A stretch of 64,000 bases of DNA from SXXH01 sp041165735. Its GTDB lineage: Bacteria; Planctomycetota; UBA1135; GCA-002686595. This document shows positions 24,217 through 33,256 of this stretch, one piece after another. Under the pieces are notes generated by a model. The model saw nothing but the letters and a program-made list of their open reading frames with translations. It made no database searches and was not told where the DNA came from. A program made the translations under genes and the position numbers. The stretch lies in the NCBI GenBank assembly GCA_046341775.1, contig JBKDQQ010000178.1, positions 10,867 to 74,866 of the forward strand, given 5' to 3'. How positions within the stretch are numbered: the stretch's first letter is position 1; each line of letters opens with the position of its first letter.

Positions 24217-25518
24217 TCACGAGCCCGCTCCCGCGCCCACCAAGGCCTTGCCGAGGCGCGCCGCGCCGTGCGTGGCCGCGTCTTCGCGGCAGGCCGGGCC
24301 GCTGGGCGCGCCGAGCCGCTCGTCGACCAGTCCGTACCAGCTGTTGCGGCGCGCGGGCACGAAGCCGGCGCGCCGGATCTGGGCCTCGAGCTTGTCGATG
24401 GGGGCGAGGTGGAAGCAGCCCGCCGCCGAGACCACGTTCTCCTCGAGCATCGTGCCGCCGAAGTCGTTGCAGCCCATGCGCAGCGTCAACTGGGCGCTCT
24501 TCAGGCCCTGCGTGACATAGGACGTCTGCATGTTGGCGATGTTGTCGAGGTAGATGCGCGCCAGCGCCTGCACGCGCAGGTAGGTGCCGGGCGTGGCCTT
24601 CCTCGGGTAGAGCTCCTGCTGCGGCACGCCTTCGGGCTGCATGGTCCAGCACGCGAAGGCGGTGAAGCCGCCGGTCTCGTCCTGCAACGCGCGCAGGCGC
24701 TCGAAGTGCTCGATGCGCTCGGCGTGCGTCTCGACGTGCCCGAACATCATCGTCGCCGACGAGCGCAGGCCTGCTTCGTGCACGGCGCGGTGCACCGCCA
24801 GCCAACGGTCGGTCGTCGTCTTCTTCGGGGCGATGATCTTGCGCACGCGCTCGACGAGCATCTCCGCGCCCGCGCCGGGCACGGAACCAAGGCCCGCCGC
24901 CACCAAGTCCTTGAGCACCTCCTCGACCGGCCGCTTGTCGAGCTTCGACAAGTGATCGAGCTCGGGCGCGGACAAGGCGTGCAGGTTCACCGCCGGGAAG
25001 CGCGTCCGCAGGTCCTCGAACAACTCGGCCCACCACGCCGTCTTGAGGCGCGGGTGGTGGCCGCCCTGCATCAGCACCTGGCGGCCGCCGAGGTCGGCCA
25101 GTTCCTGCATGCGTCGATGGATCTCCGCGCGCTCGAGCGTGTAGGCGCCCTCCTCGCCGGGCCGACGATAGAACGCGCAGAAGCCGCAATCGGTGATGCA
25201 GACGTTGGTCGGATTGAGGTTGCGGTCGACGATGTAGGTGACGAGCCCCTCGGGATGCAGGCGCTCGCGCACGCCATCGGCGAGGCGCGCGAGCAGGAGG
25301 AGGTCGGCGTGGTCGTGGAGCAGCAACCCCTCCTCGGGCGTGATGCGCCTGCCGTCCTCGACCTTGGCGGCCACGCGGGCCACTTCGGAGGCTCGCGGGC
25401 CGTGGGTGGCGCGGCTGGCGCGTTCCGGAGGCCGGCCTCCGACGACTGCTTGCGCGCCGGAGCCGTCGCCGCGGCCGGTGGGGGACGGGGCTTCGCCACC
25501 AATCGATGAGCTGTCCAT
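24217..25518 (-). CDS. mqnC: Cyclic dehypoxanthinyl futalosine synthase MqnC
   Basis: A 433-residue radical-SAM enzyme that cyclises dehypoxanthine futalosine in menaquinone synthesis. The cluster motif CITDCGFC (C107, C111, C114) follows DRNLNPTNV. Other MqnC landmarks are VLMQGGHHPRLKTAWW, GSVPGAGAEMLVERVR, MMFGHVETHAERIEH and NDFGGTMLEENVVSAAG. The N-terminus is about 40 residues longer than usual and is low-complexity, so the true start could be further in. I use the ATG at 25518; an open frame continues to 25602. It precedes mqnE on the same strand. The divergent gene at 25638 starts 120 bases away, so the spacer probably holds two promoters. Confidence 0.9.
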   Translation of the reverse strand: MDSSSIGGEAPSPTGRGDGSGAQAVVGGRPPERASRATHGPRASEVARVAAKVEDGRRITPEEGLLLHDHADLLLLARLADGVRERLHPEGLVTYIVDRNLNPTNVCITDCGFCAFYRRPGEEGAYTLERAEIHRRMQELADLGGRQVLMQGGHHPRLKTAWWAELFEDLRTRFPAVNLHALSAPELDHLSKLDKRPVEEVLKDLVAAGLGSVPGAGAEMLVERVRKIIAPKKTTTDRWLAVHRAVHEAGLRSSATMMFGHVETHAERIEHFERLRALQDETGGFTAFACWTMQPEGVPQQELYPRKATPGTYLRVQALARIYLDNIANMQTSYVTQGLKSAQLTLRMGCNDFGGTMLEENVVSAAGCFHLAPIDKLEAQIRRAGFVPARRNSWYGLVDERLGAPSGPACREDAATHGAARLGKALVGAGAGS

Positions 25519-25637
25519 CACACTTGGAGTATACGCAGGCTCCGGTGGCGCTCCAGCGCGCCCTGGGCCACAATCCAAGCGTGGCGGAGGCGTATCGTGC
25601 AATCACGTTCCACGCGCCTCGGCCCGTCGATCCGACC

Positions 25638-26900
25638 ATGATCCATCCGCAAGCCACGCCTCGCCTGCGAGCCGCCCACCTGCGGGCTGCGCTCGCCCTG
25701 CTGCTCGCCGTCGGCGCGATCCGCGCCGACGCCAGCGCCTCGCCGCAAACCGAGCCCGACCGGAAGGTCGAACCCGGGACGAAGGTCGAGCCCGGTACGA
25801 ATCTCGAGCCCGGCGCGAGGGCGGAGCGACCCGCGCAAGCCGATCCGGCCGCCGTCGAACGGCGCGCGAAGGAGTTGGCCGCCCTGCTCGAGCGCTGGCG
25901 CGCGAACGAGACGGCCATGGGGGAGGACTACAAGGCTTGGCGCGCCGCCACGCAGGAAGCGCGCACGAAGGGACTGCCGCGCGAACAATGGCCGGGCACG
26001 CCGCTCGGCGCGTGGTTCCCGCGCAACGAGGAGCTCGCCGACCTCGGCCAACCCGATGCCCTCGTGTGGTGCCTGCAGCAGGTCTCCACCACCGGTCGCG
26101 ACCTCGCGGCCATCCTCGCCTGCAAGGATCGCTGGTACGCGAAGCTGGTCGAGGAGCATGTCGACTCGGCCGCGCTGGAGAAGGCGCTCGCCTACCTGCG
26201 CGCCGAAGGTTCGCCGGGTGGCTTGCCCGCCGCGCGCGCCATGGAACTGCTCGAGACCGTCGCGCGCACGACGAAGAGGCCCCCGGTGCAGGCCAAGGCC
26301 TTGTCCGCCCTGCTCGAGCCTCTGTCGCGCAGCGGGCTCGCCGACGCGCCCGCGCGCCGCAAGGCGCTGCTCGAGCGCCTGGTCAAGGAGCACGGCGACA
26401 CGCCCGAGGGCTTGCGCGCCAAGGCCGCGCTGAACGGCGAAGTCAACCTCGCCATCGGCAACGTGGCGCCCGACTTCACCACCAAGGACGCCGACGGGGT
26501 CGAGTTCAAGTTGTCCGACTACCGCGGCAAGGTGGTCGTGCTCGACTTCTGGGGCTTCTGGTGACCCCCTTGCGTGGGGATGATCCCCCACGAAAAGGAG
26601 CTCGTGGAGCGCCTGAAGAACAAGCCCTTCGCCCTGGTCGGAGTCAACACGGACAAGGACAAGGAGTACTACAAGCGGCAAGTCGCCGAGCTCGGCGTGA
26701 CTTGGCGCAGCTCGTGGCAAGGCGGCACGAACGGCCCCTTGTGCCGCGAGTGGAACGTGCGCGGCTACCCGACGATCTACGTGCTCGACCACAAGGGCGT
26801 GATCCGCTTCAAGGACGTGCGCGGCAAGCAGCTCGACGCGGCCGTCGACAAGCTGCTGCAGGAGCTGGAAGCGGAGTCCGGCAAGCCTCCGGCCAAGTGA
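25638..26900 (+). CDS. Secreted thioredoxin-fold (TlpA/AhpC-like) protein, probable selenoprotein with in-frame TGA (Sec309)
   Basis: Reading through one TGA (26562-26564) gives 420 residues. A signal peptide (ALALLLAVGAIRADASA) and KVEPGT-type repeats precede a helical middle and a C-terminal thioredoxin fold (about 272-415). That fold runs VAPDFTTKDADGVEFKLSDYRGK, VVVLDFWGFW, then TGA, PPCVGMIPHEKELVERL, FALVGVNTDKD and VRGYPTIYVLDHKGVIRFKD. TGA takes the exact place of the first cysteine of the WCxxC redox site, giving W-U-P-P-C. The frame, codon style and homology are unbroken on both sides, and a hairpin starts nine bases after TGA. Reading TGA as stop would leave 308 residues with no active site. 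The likely role is an extracytoplasmic thiol reductase. A nonsense mutation is the alternative. No selA, selB, selC or selD is in the window. Confidence 0.8.
26562..26593 (+). promoter_or_regulatory. Candidate bacterial SECIS element after the in-frame TGA
   Basis: TGA is followed by the stem CGTGGGG (26573-26579), loop ATGATC, and CCCCACG (26586-26592). The loop begins 16 bases after TGA, within the 16-37 base spacing usually quoted for bacterial SECIS hairpins, and has a G near its start. The codons in the stem (CCC CCT TGC GTG GGG ATG ATC CCC CAC) are unlike the C-ending codons favoured around it, as expected if RNA structure constrains them. SelB binding is inferred only. Confidence 0.6.
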
Positions 26901-27090
26901 CGGCCAAGCGACGGCCAATCAACGGCCGGTGGACGCGCCCGGTGCTCGAGGACGGCCGCGGCGCCCTGCTTTCCGGCGCGCCGCGGCCATTTTTTCCGCT
27001 GGCGCCGGCATCCACCGCGCGTACAGCCGCGGCGTGGGCGCAGCCGCGGCGCCTCGCGCGCCGATAGAATCCCGCCACCCCGCACCGACC

Positions 27091-28761
27091 ATGACGCTAC
27101 GCCAGTCCTTGCTCGCCGTACTCCTCTGCGCCAGCTCCGCCACCTCGTTCGCGCAGGACGGCGCCGCGCTGCTCGCGAGCTACAAGAGCGCCATCGTCGC
27201 CTACGACCAAGGCCGCGTCGACGCGGTGCGGGCGCGCGCCGTGGTCGAACTGCAGCATCCCGCGCGCGCCTTCTGGCCGCGCTTCGAGGCGGCGGCCGCT
27301 TCGGGCGCGGACGCGGTGGCGCTCGGCTGGCTGGCCCAGCACGCCTACGTGGCGCTGGACCCGTCCAAGGAGCGCATCGGCAAGGTGCGCGGGGCCATCG
27401 AGCTGCTGCACGCCCGGCATCGGACCTCGCGCGAGCTGCACGACGCGCTCGGAGGGTTGATCACCTGCCGTGCCGATGCCGAGGAGGCTCCCTCGCTGCG
27501 CTTGTGCGAGGAAGTCGCCGGATCCGACGCGCCCGAGGAGACGCGCGCCCGCGCTTGGATGGTGGCTGCGCATGTCATCTCCGACAACCTGCGCAGCGCC
27601 GATGCCGCGCGGCTCGACCAGGCCGAGGAGCTGCAACGCTCGGTCGTCCTGTCCTTCCCGAAGACAAAGGCCGCCAAGGAAGCCTCGGGCCTGTGGATGC
27701 CGCGGCTGGAGCGCGAGTTCCTGCGCGCCTCCCTCGCATGGCAGGACGAGGTGCAGGCGCTGCGCGCGTCGGGCCGGCGCTTCGACCAATGGCCGCCGCA
27801 CCCGATCCACCGCTACGTCGCCGAGTTCCGCCTGCTCGCCGCCACCGGCCACAGCACGGCGATGCGCATGTGCGAGGTCGTCCACCCGGCCATCGACCAG
27901 GCCTTCCGCACCTCCCCGGGCATCGGCCTGTCGTTCCTGTACGCGCAGCTGCTGCTGCATTACCCGCCGCGCGCCGAAGGTTGGGCCGAACTGCGGCCGC
28001 GCATCCTCGAGTTGGCCCTGCGCGAGTTCCCGAACGAACGTTGGGCGATCGACGCCTTCGTCGCGACGCGTCGCGAGGTCGAGCTCATGCCGCCGCGCGC
28101 GGCCGACGGAGCCTGCCGCGCCGCGCTGGAGCTGTGCGACGAGCCGCGCGTGCGGGCGCTGGCGTGGTGGTGCTTGGCGCGCACGCATCTCGTGCATGGC
28201 GACGACGCTTCGCTCGGGGTGGCGCATGATTCGCTGGTGGCGCTGATCGACGAGCATCCGGACGAGGAGCCGCGCCTGCTCGAGGCCGCGGCGATCGACA
28301 AGGCTCGCATCGCGGCCTTGCGCGTGGGCCAGCCGCTCCCCGACTTCCGCGGCGAGGACGCCGAGGGGCAACCGGTGATCCTGCGCGGCTACAAGGGGCG
28401 CGTGATGCTGCTCGTGTACTGGTCGCGGCTCCAGCGCGAGACGCTGGAGGCCCTGCCGGACTGGGTGCGCCTGCGCGGCCAGCTTGGCGGCCGGCCCTTC
28501 GAAGTGGTGGGGGTCTGTCCCGACCAGGTCTCGCGCCACTCGGAGGTGGAGGAGCGCCGCAAGCTGGGCGTCGCCTGGCGTTCGATCATGACGCTGGGCC
28601 GCAAGGAGGGCGTGATGGACGACTCCCTCGCCCTGCGCCTGCCGCTCGTCGTGGTCGTGGACGACCTCGGCGTGATCCGGGGCCGGAACCTGCCCTTCGC
28701 CGAGACGAAGGCGCTGGTCGAGCGACTCCTGCTCGAGTGCGAGGCGCGCTCCAAGCGCTGA
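27091..28761 (+). CDS. Secreted protein with C-terminal thioredoxin fold lacking the redox CxxC
   Basis: A 556-residue protein with signal peptide MTLRQSLLAVLLCASSATSFA. Residues 25-400 are Ala/Arg-rich helical sequence with no recognised domain. The last ~150 residues follow the AhpC/TlpA pattern: LPDFRGEDAEGQPVILRGYKGRVMLLVYWSRLQRETLEALPD, then VVGVCPDQVSRHSEVEE and LPLVVVVDDLGVIRGRN. Where a TlpA protein would have WCxxC it has W-SRLQ, so it should not be redox active by the standard mechanism. It directly follows the probable selenoprotein and may share its transcript or promoter region (TAGAAT at 27065-27070). It is probably exported; its role is unknown. Confidence 0.72.
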   Translation: MTLRQSLLAVLLCASSATSFAQDGAALLASYKSAIVAYDQGRVDAVRARAVVELQHPARAFWPRFEAAAASGADAVALGWLAQHAYVALDPSKERIGKVRGAIELLHARHRTSRELHDALGGLITCRADAEEAPSLRLCEEVAGSDAPEETRARAWMVAAHVISDNLRSADAARLDQAEELQRSVVLSFPKTKAAKEASGLWMPRLEREFLRASLAWQDEVQALRASGRRFDQWPPHPIHRYVAEFRLLAATGHSTAMRMCEVVHPAIDQAFRTSPGIGLSFLYAQLLLHYPPRAEGWAELRPRILELALREFPNERWAIDAFVATRREVELMPPRAADGACRAALELCDEPRVRALAWWCLARTHLVHGDDASLGVAHDSLVALIDEHPDEEPRLLEAAAIDKARIAALRVGQPLPDFRGEDAEGQPVILRGYKGRVMLLVYWSRLQRETLEALPDWVRLRGQLGGRPFEVVGVCPDQVSRHSEVEERRKLGVAWRSIMTLGRKEGVMDDSLALRLPLVVVVDDLGVIRGRNLPFAETKALVERLLLECEARSKR

Positions 28762-28837
28762 TCGCAGGCGGGGCGCCTCGCCTCCGCTGCCCGCGGACGC
28801 TACCCTCCCTCCGCCGCCAGGTCGGCGCGCCCACACC

Positions 28838-30202
28838 ATGGCCTCACGCAACGACTCCAACTTCATGGACACGATCGTGTCGCTGTGCAAGCGACGCGGC
28901 TTCGTCTTCCCCGCCTCCGAGATCTACGGCGGCATCGGCAACACCTACGACTACGGGCCGCTCGGCGTCGAGCTGAAGCGCCGCGTCAAGGAGGCGTGGT
29001 GGATGCGCACGGTGACGATGCGCGACGACGTCGTCGGCCTCGACTCGGCCATCATCCAGAATCCGAAGACCTGGGAGACTTCGGGCCACGTCGCGGGCTT
29101 CACCGACCCGATGGTCGACTGCAAGAAGTGCAAGGCGCGCTTCCGCGCCGACAAGCTCGACGACGCGCGCTGCCCCGAGCGTCCGAGCAAGAAGCCCGGC
29201 GAGTGCGGCAACGAGCTGACCGAGCCGCGCGCCTTCAACTTGATGTTCAAGACGCAGGTCGGCGCCGTCGAGGGCGCCGGTTCGATCGCCTACCTGCGGC
29301 CCGAGACGGCGCAGGGCATCTTCCTCAACTTCAAGAATGTGGTCGAGAGCTCGCGCATGAAGCCGCCGTTCGGCATCGGCCAGATCGGCAAGAGCTTCCG
29401 CAACGAGATCACGCCCGGCAACTTCGTCTTCCGCACGCGCGAGTTCGAGCAGGCGGAGATGGAGTTCTTCCTGCCGCCCGAGCAGAACGACCACTGGTAC
29501 GAGTACTGGCGCAAGGAGCGCCACCAGTGGTACATCGACTTCGGCATCGATCCGTCGCGCCTGCGGATGCGCGAGCACGCCAAGGACGAGTTGGCGCACT
29601 ATTCGACCGGTTGCACGGACGTCGAGTACGAGTATCCCTTCGGCTGGGGCGAACTCGAGGGCATCGCCTGCCGCACGGACTTCGACCTCAGGCGCCACAG
29701 CGAGGCCTCCGGCAAGGACCTGCGCTGGTTCGATCCCGACACCAAGCAGAAGTACTTCCCGTGGGTGGTCGAGCCCGCGGCCGGCGTGGACCGCACGGCG
29801 CTGACCTTCCTGATCGACGCCTACGACGAGGAGAAGGTCGAAGACGAGACGCGCGTCGTGCTGCGCTTCCATCCCGAGATCGCGCCCATCACCGTCGGCG
29901 TGCTGCCGCTCGTGAAGAAGGAGGGCATGCCCGAGAAGGCGCTCGAGATCGACCGCGAGCTCCGCCGCGCGCGGCTCGCGACCTTCTACGACGAGTCGGC
30001 CGCCATCGGCCGCAGGTACCGGCGACTCGACGAGGTGGGCACGCCGTACTGCGTGACCATCGACGGCGACACGCTGAAGGACGACGTCGTCACCGTGCGC
30101 GAGCGCGACACGATGCAGCAGGAGCGCGTCAAGGTCGGCGAACTGCGCGGCTACCTCGCCGCGCGCATCGCCGACTGGAAGCGCCCCGAACGCAAGTCCT
30201 GA
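28838..30202 (+). CDS. glyS: Glycyl-tRNA synthetase, dimeric class II type
   Basis: A 454-residue single-chain GlyRS of the archaeal/eukaryotic and Gram-positive type, not the alpha2beta2 type. It charges tRNA-Gly. It has SEIYGGIGNTYDYGPLGVELK at the N-terminus, a Cys-rich insertion with CKKC and later cysteines (probable zinc site), LRPETAQGIFLNF, class II motif 2 in FRNEITPGNFVFRTREFEQ, and motif 3 in AGVDRTALTFLIDAY. The anticodon-binding domain follows (APITVGVLPLVKKEGMPEKA). The start is in a CACCATGG context. The downstream gene begins 22 bases later. Confidence 0.95.
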   Translation: MASRNDSNFMDTIVSLCKRRGFVFPASEIYGGIGNTYDYGPLGVELKRRVKEAWWMRTVTMRDDVVGLDSAIIQNPKTWETSGHVAGFTDPMVDCKKCKARFRADKLDDARCPERPSKKPGECGNELTEPRAFNLMFKTQVGAVEGAGSIAYLRPETAQGIFLNFKNVVESSRMKPPFGIGQIGKSFRNEITPGNFVFRTREFEQAEMEFFLPPEQNDHWYEYWRKERHQWYIDFGIDPSRLRMREHAKDELAHYSTGCTDVEYEYPFGWGELEGIACRTDFDLRRHSEASGKDLRWFDPDTKQKYFPWVVEPAAGVDRTALTFLIDAYDEEKVEDETRVVLRFHPEIAPITVGVLPLVKKEGMPEKALEIDRELRRARLATFYDESAAIGRRYRRLDEVGTPYCVTIDGDTLKDDVVTVRERDTMQQERVKVGELRGYLAARIADWKRPERKS

Positions 30203-30224
30203 GCGCGCGGCTCCGTCGCGGCAC

Positions 30225-32303
30225 ATGGGCTCTTCGGGCGGCGCGGAGGAGGGCGGGGCGGGCGCGGCCGCGTCCCGCACCGGGACTCCGTCCGCGCCGG
30301 ACTCGCGCTGGTGGATGCTCGCCGCCGCCGGCCTCGTGTTCGCCGTGCACGGACGCGTCGCCGGCTTCGAGTTCCTGCAGTTCGACGATCCTTGGAACAT
30401 CGTCGAGAATCCCCGCCTCGCGCCGCCGACCCTCGAGGGCCTGCTGTCGTACTGGAGCGGGCCCTACCTCGGGTTGTACGTCCCTCTCGCCTGCACCCTG
30501 TGGTGGCTGGCGGCCTTCGTCGGCGACTCGCCGCAGGCTTGGCTGTACCACCTGCTGCCGCTGTGCGCGCATGCAGGTGCGGCCGCCTTGCTGGTCGGGT
30601 TGCTGCGACGCCTGGGGTTCGGCGGGCTCCCGGCCCTGCTCGGCGCGGCGCTGTGGGCGCTCCATCCGCTGCAGGTCGAGGTGGTCGCGTGGGCCTCCGA
30701 GTTGCGCGGCGCCGCGGCGAACCTGCTCGTCTTCGCCTACCTCGAGCGTTCGTTCGCCGCGCGGACGCAGGGCCGGCGCGCGCTCGTGCAGGCGCACCTC
30801 GCCTTGCTCGGGGCGCTGCTTTGCAAGCCTTCGGCCGCGGTGGCGCCGGCCATCGTCGTCGTGCTCGAACTGGGATTCCCCGCCGCGCACGCCGCCGCGC
30901 GCGCGGGCGCGCTCCGCTCGCTCGCGACGCGCCACTTGCCGGCCTTCGCGCTGTGCGTCGCCGCGTTGGTCGCGTCCAAGCTCGCGCAATCCGACCAGCT
31001 CCTGCGTTCCACGCCCGCCTTCCTCGAGCGCCTGCTGGTCGCCGGCGACGCGCTCGGCCACATGGCGCGCGTCATGCTGCTGCCGATCGACCTCGCGCCC
31101 GACCACGGGCGCCGGCCCGAGCTCGTGGTCGCGGCCGGGCTCGGCGCATGGACGCCGTGGGCCGGGGCGGCGCTCGTCGCGGGCTGCGGCTGGGCGCTGG
31201 CGCGCCTCCTGCGCCGTCGCGCGTCCGGCGGCGACGCGCGCGAGTCGGCGCCGGCCGCCGCCTTGCTCCTCGTGCCGTGCGCGCTGGCGCCCACGCTCGG
31301 CCTCGTGCCCTTCGCCCACCAGGCCATCTCGACCACCGCCGACCGCTACGCCTCGCTGGCGCTGCTCGGGCCGGCGCTGGCGCTGGCGTGGGCCTCCCGG
31401 CGCTGCGGCGCGCGCGTCGCAGCCCCCGCCGGCGCGCTGGTGGCGGCGCTGGCGGCCGCCTCCGCGGTCCAGGCCGCCGCATGGCGGGACACGCGCGCGC
31501 TGTTCGAGCGCACCCTTGCCGTGAACCCCGCCAGCGCCCTGGCCGCCACCAACCTGGGCCTCGTGGCGGAGCGTCAAGGAAATTTGACCGAGGCGCGCGC
31601 GCGCTACGAGGCGGCGCTCGCCATGCGGCCCGGCCACGCCCGCGCCCACCAGAACCTCGGCTTGCTGCTGGCGCGCGCCGGCGAGTTGGAGGCCGCGCGC
31701 GCGCAGCTCGTCGCCGCGCGCGACGCCCAGCCGTGGTTCGCGCGCCACCACGCCAACCTCGCCGCGATCCTCGCGCGCACCGGGGACGAAGAAGGCGCGC
31801 TGGCGAGCGCGGCGCGCAGCGTGGAGCTCGACCCCGGGCTCGCCGACGGGCACAACGCGCTCGGCGTGCTGGCGCAGGCGCGCGGCGACCACGTCGAGGC
31901 GTTGGCGCGCTTCGAGCGCGCCGCGCGGCTGCGGCGCGGCGAGGTCGAGTTCCAGCGCAACCTGGCGTTGGCCTGCGCGCGGCTAGGTCGCATCGGCGAG
32001 GCGCGCGAGGCGTGGGACGCGGCCTTGCGCTCGAGCGGAGCGAAGCCTGGCCATCGCCTCGAGGCCGCCCGCCTGGAACTGGCGTCCCCGCCGCGACCGG
32101 AGCGGGCCCGCGCGCACCTCGCGCCCGTGCTCGCCGCCGGCGGGCCGTTGCTGGCCCAGGCGCTCGAACTGGAGGCCCAGGCCTTGGGCCTGCTCGGCCG
32201 TCGCGCCGAGTCCAAGGCGGCGGCGCGCCGCGCCCTCGAATCCCTGCCGGCCGACGATCCGCTGCGCGAGCGTTGCCTGCGCCTCCTTTCGGGGCCCGAC
32301 TAG
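30225..32303 (+). CDS. Polytopic membrane protein with TPR domain (TMTC/GT-C-like)
   Basis: A 692-residue protein whose first ~430 residues contain about nine hydrophobic helices and whose last ~250 are tetratricopeptide repeats. The opening loop FLQFDDPWNIVENPRL and the WALHPLQVEVVAWASELRGAAANLL segment match bacterial TMTC-like proteins of the GT-C glycosyltransferase fold. The TPR part (NLGLVAERQGNLTEARARYEAAL, AHQNLGLLLARAGELEAARAQL and more) should lie outside the membrane. A glycosyltransferase role is an inference from fold similarity; no donor is evident. The NLTEA codons (GGA AAT TTG) are AT-rich compared with the gene and form an imperfect palindrome at 31572-31589. Confidence 0.75.
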   Translation: MGSSGGAEEGGAGAAASRTGTPSAPDSRWWMLAAAGLVFAVHGRVAGFEFLQFDDPWNIVENPRLAPPTLEGLLSYWSGPYLGLYVPLACTLWWLAAFVGDSPQAWLYHLLPLCAHAGAAALLVGLLRRLGFGGLPALLGAALWALHPLQVEVVAWASELRGAAANLLVFAYLERSFAARTQGRRALVQAHLALLGALLCKPSAAVAPAIVVVLELGFPAAHAAARAGALRSLATRHLPAFALCVAALVASKLAQSDQLLRSTPAFLERLLVAGDALGHMARVMLLPIDLAPDHGRRPELVVAAGLGAWTPWAGAALVAGCGWALARLLRRRASGGDARESAPAAALLLVPCALAPTLGLVPFAHQAISTTADRYASLALLGPALALAWASRRCGARVAAPAGALVAALAAASAVQAAAWRDTRALFERTLAVNPASALAATNLGLVAERQGNLTEARARYEAALAMRPGHARAHQNLGLLLARAGELEAARAQLVAARDAQPWFARHHANLAAILARTGDEEGALASAARSVELDPGLADGHNALGVLAQARGDHVEALARFERAARLRRGEVEFQRNLALACARLGRIGEAREAWDAALRSSGAKPGHRLEAARLELASPPRPERARAHLAPVLAAGGPLLAQALELEAQALGLLGRRAESKAAARRALESLPADDPLRERCLRLLSGPD

Positions 32304-32443
32304 CGCCGGAGCCCGCCCAAATTCGGGAGCGACGCGCAAGTCGCGACCCTCGAACTCGTTAGCATCCCGGGGCCCGCGTGGAACCACCGGAGGTTGTCCG
32401 CCGCGCCCGCGCGTTGCTCTCTAGGTTGCGGACGCCTCCTTCC

Positions 32444-33193
32444 ATGCGACTCTTGCCCGCGATGTCCTCGTCCACGAACCAGCACTTGGAAGCCGCCCTG
32501 CGCTTCGCCCGCGAACAACTCGGTCCCGCCTCGGAGCGCGTCGTCTCCACCGCCGCGGCGCAGGCGCTGATCCTGTCGCGCATCCGCGGCGGGATCATGG
32601 TCGAGGACGCCGTGCTGGCGGAGGTGCACGCCGCCGCACGCCTGGACCAGCGCGCCGCCGACGAGTTCCTCGCCTACTTCCTGGAGGACGCCCACAAGAA
32701 GGGCCGCCGGCTCTTGTCGGACGGCCTGCGGCGCTTCCTCGAGACGGGCGATCTCGTCCAATCGGTCTTCGGCGAGGTCTGGAGCTCGATCGCCGACCTG
32801 AACTTCGAGACCCGCGCGCAGTTCGTGGCGCTGCTGGCGCAACGCCTGCGCTGGAAGGCGGCCGACAAGGCGCGTCGCATGCAGGCGCAGCGCCGCGACG
32901 AGCGCGATCGCCATCCGCTGTCGATCGAGGACCTGCCGCTGCCCGCCGACGAGCGTCCGCCTTCCTCGAATCTCGGCCGGCGCGAGGAGACCGAGGAGAT
33001 GATCTGCCGCCTGCTGAAGTTGCCGGAGCGCGACCAGTTGCTCGTGCGGCTGCACTTGCGCGGCGCGAGCCAGCAGGAGATGGCCCAGGCCACGGGCTTG
33101 TCGCCCGACACGGCGCGCAAGGCTCTGTCGCGCGCCATCGAGCGCATACAGTCCCGCACTCCACCGCGGCCGGCCGAGCGCGAAGAGGACTGA
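32444..33193 (+). CDS. ECF-type RNA polymerase sigma factor
   Basis: A 249-residue sigma-70-family protein. Region 2 runs about residues 60-160 with DLVQSVFGEVWSSI and the Arg-rich DNA-melting helix RLRWKAADKARRMQAQRR. Region 4 is a helix-turn-helix, LLKLPERDQLLVRLHLRGASQQEMAQATGLSPDTARKAL. The length and lack of regions 1.1 and 3 make it an ECF factor. I choose the ATG at 32444 (TTCCATG context, TAGGTT 16 bases upstream); GTG at 32378 or ATG at 32462 are possible. The Ser/Thr kinase gene begins 63 bases downstream, an arrangement seen with planctomycete ECF factors controlled by kinases. No anti-sigma gene is adjacent. Confidence 0.82.
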   Translation: MRLLPAMSSSTNQHLEAALRFAREQLGPASERVVSTAAAQALILSRIRGGIMVEDAVLAEVHAAARLDQRAADEFLAYFLEDAHKKGRRLLSDGLRRFLETGDLVQSVFGEVWSSIADLNFETRAQFVALLAQRLRWKAADKARRMQAQRRDERDRHPLSIEDLPLPADERPPSSNLGRREETEEMICRLLKLPERDQLLVRLHLRGASQQEMAQATGLSPDTARKALSRAIERIQSRTPPRPAEREED

Positions 33194-33256
33194 ACGGCGC
33201 TTCGCGTCCCGGTCGGGATGCGCACGCGCGCACCGTCTCCGGTCGAGGCTTGAGGC

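Noticed and set aside
26562..26564. Reading the TGA as a true stop, making 25638-26564 a short gene or a pseudogene
   Set aside because: The frame, codon use and thioredoxin homology continue unbroken after it, and the TGA falls exactly on the first redox cysteine. A random nonsense mutation is less likely than selenocysteine, though not excluded.
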